Assembly: GCA_964517355.1 (NCBI GenBank)
Contig: CAZFCK010000123.1
Span: forward strand, 1 to 14,136
Direction of reading: 5' to 3'
From: CAZFCK01 sp964517355
GTDB taxonomy: Bacteria > Desulfobacterota > Desulfovibrionia > Desulfovibrionales > Desulfovibrionaceae
Length of the DNA stretch: 14,136 bases
Numbering within the stretch: the first letter of the stretch is position 1; each line of letters starts with the position of its first letter. The notes under the pieces were generated by a model. The model searched no databases and was not told the origin of the DNA. It saw nothing but the letters and a program-made list of their open reading frames with translations. The position numbers and the translations under genes were made by a program. Shown here piece by piece: positions 6,240-12,142 of the stretch.

Positions 6240-7205
6240 TCATTCGTCGAAACCGTCCTTAATTTTCCGCAACAGGACCAGTAAAAAAGGTTCGGGAACG
6301 CTGTTGCCGTCGATGGAGAGGCCGATGAGTTCCACCACGTTGTTTTGGTTCGGGGTTATTGTCTGGCGCACGTGCAGCACGTGTTCGTGCTTCGCCCCAC
6401 TATCCAAATCGTAGGTGTTGATGGTCAGCACCCATTTCCCTGGTTCACGCCGCCAGGCGAGCGCAACGTTTTTATTTGTATTGCCGTTCCGGTCAATGAT
6501 GCGGACGAATTCGCTGAGACTGAAGTGGCGCGTTTTTCCGGCAACACCCAGGTATTCGTCCTCACCCTTTTTGATGACCAGGGGCAGGGTGGTGAATGCT
6601 TCCGGGGGCGCCGTATAAGGTCCGCCCGCCTGATTCATGTGCTCCAAAAGGTCGTGAAGCGTTTGCGCCCGATCTTGCCGGAGTTTCGCAATTTCCTCTT
6701 CCAATTGTTCGACCCGCGCTTGATACCTTTGTTCCAACTCATCGCGTTCAGTACGCAATTGGGTGATTTCAGAGCGCAACGAGTCAATTTCAGAGCGAAA
6801 AAGGTTTTGATTTTCAAGCAGATTGGACATTTTATCAATGACGCCGGCCAGCTCTTGGATCAGGGGTTCGTTTTCCGGCTCGGGGGGAATGAAACAGCCT
6901 TCTTGGATATCAGCGGTTGGCGTTGCGCCGAATTTTTGCGCCAGGACCTGCTCGATCTCCTCAGCAGACCAGTTGTTTTCAAACATGGTTCTGATCTCCT
7001 TGAAAATGGTTAGCGCCTCTTTGGGGTATTTACTGCGTCTACCTTTGCTTTGATGCACCGGAATGTGTTGGGCAAAACGGTCCTTGTAATAAACAACACT
7101 GGAAGGGGGGATGTTCAGTCTTCGACCGATTTCCCTTAGGCTGAGGAACGCCACCGGAGGCTTGGAGCTGGACGGAGTGTCCTTAGTTGTTGTTTGGTTG
7201 TGCAT
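6240..7205 (-). CDS. MerR-type HTH coiled-coil regulator with unassigned C-terminal domain
   Basis: The 321-aa protein is a likely cytoplasmic DNA-binding regulator. Residues 19-60 contain a MerR-like helix-turn-helix (FLSLREIGRRLNIPPSSVVY, then YKDRFAQHIPVHQSKGRRSKY), followed by the helical AEEIEQVLAQKF at 81-92. Residues about 115-190 form a long coiled coil (EIDSLRSEITQLRTERDELE, RVEQLEEEIAKLRQ), the usual dimerising arm. A proline-rich hinge at 195-208 leads to a C-terminal domain (about 208-321) that I cannot assign to a known ligand-binding family. It is beta-rich (KWVLTINTY, HEHVLHVRQTI, FLLVLLRKI) and has no cysteine pair for metal or redox sensing. The ATG at 7205 lacks a clear Shine-Dalgarno. 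Upstream repeats suggest self-regulation. The target genes are unknown. Confidence 0.8.
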   Translation of the reverse strand: MHNQTTTKDTPSSSKPPVAFLSLREIGRRLNIPPSSVVYYKDRFAQHIPVHQSKGRRSKYPKEALTIFKEIRTMFENNWSAEEIEQVLAQKFGATPTADIQEGCFIPPEPENEPLIQELAGVIDKMSNLLENQNLFRSEIDSLRSEITQLRTERDELEQRYQARVEQLEEEIAKLRQDRAQTLHDLLEHMNQAGGPYTAPPEAFTTLPLVIKKGEDEYLGVAGKTRHFSLSEFVRIIDRNGNTNKNVALAWRREPGKWVLTINTYDLDSGAKHEHVLHVRQTITPNQNNVVELIGLSIDGNSVPEPFLLVLLRKIKDGFDE

Positions 7206-7257
7206 AAAAGCAAATTTTCATTTTTTCTTCTTGAAAAAAAGCGAAATATGATTTCAT

Positions 7258-7337
7258 CAATTGTTGTTTAGTTGGTTAAAATCCATAAGTCAAGAAAAAA
7301 TGAACAGGAAGCTAATTTTAGTTGAACAATTGTTGGT
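7258..7337. promoter_or_regulatory. Operator-like repeats upstream of the MerR-type gene
   Basis: CAATTGTTG occurs twice in the same orientation (7258-7266 and 7327-7335); the second lies in the palindrome AACAATTGTT (7325-7334). The first overlaps the candidate -10 box. A related 15-mer, GTTGTTGTTTGGTTG, lies within the first codons of the gene (7186-7200) and matches 7260-7274 at 13 of 15 positions. This spacing would suit an autoregulator, by inference. Confidence 0.4.
7265..7293 (-). promoter_or_regulatory. Candidate sigma-70 promoter of the MerR-type gene
   Basis: On the minus strand TTGACT (7288-7293) is followed after 17 bases by TAAACA (7265-7270). The -35 is good (5/6) and the -10 is poor (3/6), which would suit an activated promoter. 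The leader to the ATG would be about 50 bases. Confidence 0.4.
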
Positions 7338-7639
7338 CATTTGTTCTTTTTGCCCGGTATCCCGAAGTCCTCATTAACGAACAGACATGCTCAAGTTGCG
7401 AACGGGGGCGCGGTTCGCCCCGGGACATGTGACGCCGCGTTTCTCTCTGGAAAAGCAGATTCCGGCAGCCGCGCCCCTGTTGATTCCCCCCGCCTGTGGA
7501 TACAGCGTTGCGCGGCGAATTCTCTTTAAGTGTTTTTCCTTTGTTATCGCGGAGTGCGCCTTGACGTTGCTTCGAGGAGGGGCGCACTTGCTTTTCCGCG
7601 GGGTCCTTGCGTATAGCCAGTGTTTGCGCAAATGCTTAC
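7338..7639. other. Non-coding stretch upstream of the LOG-family gene
   Basis: No gene is supported here. A hairpin GGGGCG-cggtt-CGCCCC lies at 7405-7421 without a T tract. The promoter of the 7652 gene is expected in this region, but no clear boxes stand out. Confidence 0.35.
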
Positions 7640-7651
7640 AGGAGGAACACA

Positions 7652-8248
7652 ATGAATTATTTGCGCCGCATTTGTGTTTTTTGCGGCTCCAATTGCGGCA
7701 TACGCCCCGATTATTGTCAGGCCGCCCATACGCTTGGGGTGGAACTGGTGCGACGGAATATTGAACTTGTCTATGGCGGCGCGTCCGTAGGGTGCATGGG
7801 CGCTTTGGCCAATGCCGTATTGGCGGCGGGAGGGAAGGTCATAGGGGTCATGCCGCGGTATCTGGTGGAAAAAGAGATAGCTCATACGGGACTCAGCGAA
7901 TTGCGCGTTGTGGCTTCCATGCACGAACGCAAGTCCTTGATGGAGGAACTCTCGGACGGGTTCATCGCGATGCCCGGCGGCATGGGCACGTTGGAGGAAA
8001 TTTTTGAAATCGTCACCTGGGCGCAACTCGGCATGCATGAAAAACCGTGCGGCCTTTACGATGTCGCCGGATATTATGAAAAGTTGACGCAGTTTTTGGA
8101 TCATGCCCGGGGTGAGTTGTTTATGAAGCCTGAGCATCGGGATATCCTTTTATATAGTGACAGCCCCCGCGATCTGCTCAATTCTTTTGAAAGGTTCACG
8201 CCTCCCAAAGTCACAAAATGGATCAGAAGCATGCCCTTGGAACAGTAG
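7652..8248 (+). CDS. LOG-family protein (nucleoside 5'-monophosphate phosphoribohydrolase-like)
   Basis: LOG-family enzymes cleave the N-glycosidic bond of nucleoside monophosphates; some release cytokinins from their riboside phosphates, and others were long annotated as lysine decarboxylases without good evidence. The 198-aa product has the Rossmann start RRICVFCGSNCGIRP (5-19), ELVYGGASVGCMGALANAV (38-56), the MHERKSLMEE motif (90-99) and the defining PGGMGTLEEIFE (108-119). Length and motif spacing fit the small TIGR00730-type members. The ATG at 7652 follows AGGAGG (7640-7645) by six bases; an earlier ATG at 7607 lacks such a site. It has four cysteines in its first 50 residues, which is unremarkable for an anaerobe. 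The substrate in this organism is unknown. icd follows on the same strand after 126 bases but probably has its own promoter. Confidence 0.92.
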   Translation: MNYLRRICVFCGSNCGIRPDYCQAAHTLGVELVRRNIELVYGGASVGCMGALANAVLAAGGKVIGVMPRYLVEKEIAHTGLSELRVVASMHERKSLMEELSDGFIAMPGGMGTLEEIFEIVTWAQLGMHEKPCGLYDVAGYYEKLTQFLDHARGELFMKPEHRDILLYSDSPRDLLNSFERFTPPKVTKWIRSMPLEQ

Positions 8249-8276
8249 AACGGCGGTTCCTTTTCCAACCTATTGC

Positions 8277-8305
8277 TTGACTTTGCCAATTTTGTAGGAA
8301 ATAAA
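8277..8305 (+). promoter_or_regulatory. Candidate sigma-70 promoter of icd
   Basis: TTGACT (8277-8282), a 17-base spacer, then AATAAA (8300-8305; 4 of 6 matches). It would give a leader of about 60 bases before the ATG at 8375. It also argues against the upstream in-frame start at 8273. Confidence 0.42.
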
Positions 8306-8374
8306 GCCCCTTCCGGCGGTCAACGGTCCGTAGTGGTCGGCCGTCGGGTTATCCCCTTACTTTCAGGAGCAGTC

Positions 8375-9592
8375 ATGGCAAAAATTCAGGTGAAAACACC
8401 TTTGGTAGAGATTGACGGTGATGAAATGACCCGCGTGATGTGGGCGATGCTCAAGGAAAAGCTTATCCTTCCCCACTTGGACGTGCAGCTCGAGTATTAC
8501 GACCTCCATGTGAAGCATCGTGACGATACCGACGATCAGGTGACGGTTGACGCGGCCATGGCCATCAAGCGCTATGGCGTTGGCGTGAAATGCGCCACCA
8601 TTACTCCGGATGCGGGGCGTGTCACCGAATATGACCTTAAGAAACAGTGGAAAAGCCCCAACGGCACCATCCGCGCATTGTTGGACGGAACCGTTTTTCG
8701 CGCGCCCATTTTGTTGGACAATATCGCCCCCGCAGTGTCGACATGGAAAAAACCCATTGTCATAGGGCGTCATGCCTATGGCGATGTGTATAAGAATTCA
8801 GAACTTGCGGTGGATGGCCCCGGAACCGTCGAGCTGGTCTACACACCTCAAGGCGGAGGCGAACCGCGGCGCGTGACGGTTCACGAATTTTCGGCTCCAG
8901 GCATTGTGCAAGGCATGCACAACACGGACGCCTCCATCGAGAGCTTTGCCCGCGCGTGTTTCACCTATGGGCTGGATCAAAAGATCGACGTGTGGTTCGC
9001 CACCAAAGACACGATTTCCAAAATCTACGACGCGCGCTTCCGCGAAATATTCCAGAAAGTCTTTGATGCCGATTACGCCGCACAGTTCAAGGAAGCGGGC
9101 ATCGAGTATTTTTATACGCTCATCGACGACGCTGTGGCCCGGGTGATGAAGAGCGAAGGCGGTTTCCTGTGGGCATGCAAGAACTACGACGGCGACGTCA
9201 TGAGCGACATGCTGGCTTCGGCCAACGGCAGCCTGGCCTTGATGACTTCCGTGCTGGTTTCTCCGGACGGCTGTTACGAATACGAGGCCGCTCACGGCAC
9301 TGTGCAGCGGCATTACTACAAACACCTGAAGGGTGAGCCCACTTCCACGAATTCCATGGCTCTGATCTACGCCTGGAGCGGCGCCCTGCGCAAACGCGGC
9401 GAACTGGACAACACTCCGGAAGTGGTGGCCTTTGCGGACGCCTTGGAACAGGCCTCCTGCCAGACCATCCTCGGGGGCGTGATGACGGGAGACATGGCGC
9501 GTATGGCCACCCCCAAACCATCCGGTCATGTGAGCACAGAGGGATTCATCGACGCCGTTGCCGCCAATTTGAGCAAATTGCTGTCAGCCTAG
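8375..9592 (+). CDS. icd: NADP-dependent isocitrate dehydrogenase, homodimeric eukaryote-like type
   Basis: Converts isocitrate to 2-oxoglutarate and CO2 with NADP reduction in the cytoplasm, supplying glutamate precursor and NADPH. The 405-aa protein belongs to the eukaryotic-type IDH subfamily, not the E. coli type. Numbering coincides with human IDH1 over the N-terminal half: T77, S94 (KSPNGTIR), R100, R109 and R132 (IGRHAYGD) are all present for isocitrate binding. YDGDVMSDML at 271-280 supplies metal-binding aspartates, and AAHGTVQRH ends in R312-H313, where the family contacts the NADP 2'-phosphate. AGGAG at 8365-8369 sits five bases before the ATG; an in-frame TTG at 8273 adds 34 residues unlike the family. 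The TAG stop is made by the first bases of repeat A3. It is flanked by its own candidate promoter and a downstream terminator hairpin, so it is likely monocistronic. Confidence 0.96.
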   Translation: MAKIQVKTPLVEIDGDEMTRVMWAMLKEKLILPHLDVQLEYYDLHVKHRDDTDDQVTVDAAMAIKRYGVGVKCATITPDAGRVTEYDLKKQWKSPNGTIRALLDGTVFRAPILLDNIAPAVSTWKKPIVIGRHAYGDVYKNSELAVDGPGTVELVYTPQGGGEPRRVTVHEFSAPGIVQGMHNTDASIESFARACFTYGLDQKIDVWFATKDTISKIYDARFREIFQKVFDADYAAQFKEAGIEYFYTLIDDAVARVMKSEGGFLWACKNYDGDVMSDMLASANGSLALMTSVLVSPDGCYEYEAAHGTVQRHYYKHLKGEPTSTNSMALIYAWSGALRKRGELDNTPEVVAFADALEQASCQTILGGVMTGDMARMATPKPSGHVSTEGFIDAVAANLSKLLSA

Positions 9593-9691
9593 CGCATTTT
9601 CGCCTTTGGATAAGGCTCACCCCTGAAACAATGTTCATTGGTTCAGGGAAATGCATAAGAGCAGCTCTACTTTTTCAAAGTTAAGATGCTC
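9590..9691 (+). repeat. Family A intergenic repeat, copy A3 (tandem with A4)
   Basis: Hairpin 1 is GCCTT-tggat-AAGGC. Hairpin 2 is CCCTGAAAC/GGTTCAGGG with one mismatch. Hairpin 3 is AGAGCA../..TGCTCT with an inner ACTTT-ttc-AAAGT. The first three bases are the icd stop codon. It runs straight into A4 with a period of about 102 bases. Confidence 0.88.
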
Positions 9692-9796
9692 TAGCGCATT
9701 TTCGCCTTGAAACAAGGCTCTCCCCTGAAACAATTTCCAATTGTTCCAGGGAAATGCATAAGAGCATCTAGCGCTTTTCAAGCGTGAGATGCTCTA
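9692..9796 (+). repeat. Family A intergenic repeat, copy A4 (tandem with A3)
   Basis: This is the best-paired copy. Hairpin 1: GCCTTG-aaa-CAAGGC (9704-9718). Hairpin 2: 13-bp stem with one mismatch, 9723-9735 with 9739-9751, loop TCC. Hairpin 3: AGAGCATCT (9761-9769) with AGATGCTCT (9787-9795) and an inner CGCTT-ttc-AAGCG (9772-9784). Confidence 0.9.
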
Positions 9797-9830
9797 AAGC
9801 CAAGGGCACTCTTTGGACCCGTAGTTATAA

Positions 9831-9870
9831 TCCGGGGAGAAAACATCATGGAGATTGTTTTCTCCCCGGA
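9831..9870 (+). terminator. Strong hairpin, probable terminator downstream of icd
   Basis: A perfect 15-bp stem, 9831-9845 with 9856-9870 (TCCGGGGAGAAAACA / TGTTTTCTCCCCGGA), with a 10-base loop, is followed by ATGCTTTT. It lies 240 bases past icd behind two repeat copies. The T tract is short, so termination is likely but not certain; it could act on either strand. Confidence 0.6.
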
Positions 9871-9952
9871 ATGCTTTTCCGGCTGTCCGAGTTGTTTTAC
9901 CAGTCTCGTTTCTTCCTCCCTTCCTTTCCCCCGCAACGAGTTCCTCCAAACG

Positions 9953-9978
9953 CTGCCCACGCGGCAGGCTCTTTTTTT
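9953..9978 (+). terminator. Possible terminator or attenuator before the hydrogenase operon
   Basis: CTGCC-cacgc-GGCAG (9953-9967) is followed by GCTC and seven T (9972-9978). The stem is short but the T tract is good. Depending on where the operon promoter lies, it is either a terminator for upstream transcription or an attenuator in the 5' leader. Confidence 0.42.
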
Positions 9979-10090
9979 CATGGCCGGGGTGTGCTTTTGC
10001 CTCTGATTGTGTCATGTAGATAGGTGCGAAAGCGGCACCGGCACGTCCGCCTTGATAACCATGCCGCACACACCATGCTGGGGGCGCGTT

Positions 10091-12091
10091 ATGGCACGAG
10101 TGATATATGGTGTCTGGGATGACACTGTGTACGACAATCGGGGAAAGAATATTTTTGAAATCCAGGAAACACCGGAACTGCAAGGATTCGAAACCTTCAA
10201 CCAAGGCAACTCTATCCGGAGTTTCATTGGTGACAGGGGGTTTTTCGTATTTGCCCCTGAATTCAATGTCGCGGACGCTTTTTGGCGCTATCTGGACAAG
10301 GCGGCGGATGAATCCTGCGGCAAATGCACGCCGTGCAGAGTCGGCACCGCGTTGTTGCGCGACAGGCTCAATCTGGCGCGCAGGCATCCTGCCGACGCAG
10401 CTCTCTGGAATGAAGTTGAGACGCTGGCCTGGCAGGTCCACGAAACGTCGTTGTGCGGATTGGGCCAGACCTGTACGGTGGCTCTTCTGGCCGCGTTCAA
10501 GCATTTCCGTGAAGAGCTTCTCGCGTCTTGCCGCAAACCTGTGGCGCCTTCTCCCCGAAACGGCATGGCCTATGTGACCGCGCCCTGCATTGAGGCCTGC
10601 CCCGCCAAGGTCAATGTGCCGCGCTACATTGATTACATCAAGGACGGCAAGATATCGCATTCGCTGGGGGTGATTTTGCAAAAATATCCCATGGCCGCCA
10701 CATGCGGCAGGGTCTGCGTGCGTTTTTGCGAAATGGCCTGCCGTCGTGCTTTTGTGGATGAGGCCGTGGGCATCAAGGTGTTGAAGCGCTATGTGGCCGA
10801 CCATGAACGCGGGGTGCAACAGGAGTTGTTTTCCCGGGAACTGGTGACCGATCCCCAACCAGATGATTTGAAAGTCGCTGTCATCGGTGGGGGGCCGGCC
10901 GGCATCTCATGCGCCTACCACCTGTTGCTCAAAGGATATCCCGTGGATGTGCTCGAAGCTAAAACAGAGGCCGGAGGCATGGCCTCCACCGGCATTCCCA
11001 GTTATCGCCTGCCCAAAGACGTGCTTCAGGCCGAGATCGGGATCATAGAACGCCTGGGCGGACGCATCTTTTACGGGCAGTCGCTGGGCGCGGATTATTC
11101 TCTCGATGACCTTTTCTCCCGCGGATACAAGGCGGTGTTTCTCGCTTTGGGATGTGCGCAGGGGCGTTTGCTTGGTGTCGCGGGTGAAGAAGAGGCTCTT
11201 GAGGGCTATGTATCGGGTATCGATTTTTTACTGCAAGTGCATGATCATGTGGAAAAGGGCGAGCCCATGAGCGTGTCCGGGGCGGTGGTGATAATCGGTG
11301 GGGGCAATGTGGCCATGGATTGCGCGCGCTCAGCCATGCGCATGGGCGCGGATTCGGTGCGTCTCGTGTACCGCCGCACACGGGAGGACATGCCGGCGGA
11401 TCATGAAGAGGTGGAGGCTGCCCTGGCTGAAGGAGTGCTGTTTCGGTTTTTAGCCAACCCCACAAGTGTTGTGAGCGCTGGAGGCAAGGTGACAGGCGTG
11501 GAAATCGCAGACATGGGGCAGGGTGCGCCGGATGAGAAAGGCAAGCGCCGTGTGACGCCCATAGCCGGATCAGAGCGCGTGGTGCCGTGCGATGTGCTTA
11601 TCGCGGCCATTGGCCAGCAGGTGAACACCAGCGCCTTGAGGTCCGGGGATGGGGTGGCCATGACCACCAGGGACTGTGTTGAGGCCAACATTGTGACATT
11701 GGCGACCACTAGGCCCGGCGTTTTTGCGGGGGGCGATTGCGTTTTGGGTCCCTCCACGCTGATCCACGCCATGGCCAACGGACTCAAGGCCGCGCGCAGC
11801 ATTGACGATTATTTGCATTTTGCCCGCGTACGGTTTTTCCCCCGCAGCCGTATGCGGCAGCTGATTAATAATTACAAGGTGTTGCGTAAGGAGTGGCTGG
11901 AGCCTCCCGTGGAGCATAAATATCGGGTGGAGGTGCATGAGCTTGATCCTGAAGAACGGAAAAGGCGTTTTGCGGAGGTGGAGAAGACCATCACACCTGA
12001 AGAAGCCTATCGTGAAGCTGAGCGTTGTCTGCGCTGCTACCGCATTTATTCCGTCGTCACAGAGTCGCCGATTCCGGAAGGCTGCGCCTAA
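10091..12091 (+). CDS. NAD(P)H-oxidising flavoprotein: NuoF-type [4Fe-4S] domain fused to GltD-like module
   Basis: This 666-aa protein is the probable NAD(P)H/FAD partner of the hydrogenase encoded next. Residues 1-60 are unassigned. Residues 70-140 match the C-terminal [4Fe-4S] domain of NuoF (ESCGKCTPCRVGT, C76/C79/C82, and C122 in LCGLG), but the FMN/NADH-binding domain and SLBB of NuoF are missing. Residues 160-240 form the GltD/dihydropyrimidine-dehydrogenase iron-sulfur domain (C166, C170, C205, C209, C213, C217). Residues 261-575 are the GltD-like oxidoreductase: FAD motif VIGGGPAGIS (264-273), NAD(P) motif IIGGGNVAMDCA (401-412), VYRRTREDMPA (426-436) whose arginines suggest NADPH, and the second FAD motif VFAGGDCVLG (544-553). 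The tail ends RCLRCY (645-650) and C665. ATG 10091 follows GGGGG by six bases; 10061 and 10007 are less likely. The layout resembles Geobacter SfrB and glutamate-synthase-linked hydrogenase clusters. A role in actual glutamate synthesis is unlikely, as no large subunit is present. Confidence 0.9.
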   Translation: MARVIYGVWDDTVYDNRGKNIFEIQETPELQGFETFNQGNSIRSFIGDRGFFVFAPEFNVADAFWRYLDKAADESCGKCTPCRVGTALLRDRLNLARRHPADAALWNEVETLAWQVHETSLCGLGQTCTVALLAAFKHFREELLASCRKPVAPSPRNGMAYVTAPCIEACPAKVNVPRYIDYIKDGKISHSLGVILQKYPMAATCGRVCVRFCEMACRRAFVDEAVGIKVLKRYVADHERGVQQELFSRELVTDPQPDDLKVAVIGGGPAGISCAYHLLLKGYPVDVLEAKTEAGGMASTGIPSYRLPKDVLQAEIGIIERLGGRIFYGQSLGADYSLDDLFSRGYKAVFLALGCAQGRLLGVAGEEEALEGYVSGIDFLLQVHDHVEKGEPMSVSGAVVIIGGGNVAMDCARSAMRMGADSVRLVYRRTREDMPADHEEVEAALAEGVLFRFLANPTSVVSAGGKVTGVEIADMGQGAPDEKGKRRVTPIAGSERVVPCDVLIAAIGQQVNTSALRSGDGVAMTTRDCVEANIVTLATTRPGVFAGGDCVLGPSTLIHAMANGLKAARSIDDYLHFARVRFFPRSRMRQLINNYKVLRKEWLEPPVEHKYRVEVHELDPEERKRRFAEVEKTITPEEAYREAERCLRCYRIYSVVTESPIPEGCA

Positions 12092-12111
12092 GCGTTCGTA
12101 ACACATTGCAT

Positions 12112-12127
12112 CGGCTGCAAAAAGCCG
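12112..12127 (+). other. Small hairpin between the two hydrogenase-system genes
   Basis: CGGCT-gcaaaa-AGCCG lies in the 51-base gap before the hydrogenase start, just upstream of its Shine-Dalgarno GAGG (12134-12137). It has no T tract, so it is more likely an mRNA-stability or processing feature than a terminator. Confidence 0.35.
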
Positions 12128-12142
12128 TAAAACGAGGCAGAC

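Noticed and set aside
7387..7764. 125-aa + frame overlapping the LOG-family gene
   Set aside because: It runs out of frame into the clear LOG coding region and has no ribosome site.
8273..8374. N-terminal extension of icd from a TTG at 8273
   Set aside because: The extra residues overlap the candidate promoter and are absent in the family; AGGAG precedes the ATG at 8375.
9590..9796. Tandem A3-A4 as a CRISPR array
   Set aside because: Only two units, about 100 bp each, with no spacer-repeat pattern and internal divergence.
9794..10858. Long minus-strand frame (354 codons) opposite the hydrogenase flavoprotein
   Set aside because: Shadow of high-GC codons on the other strand. It crosses the hairpins at 9831-9870 and 9953-9967 and has no domain.
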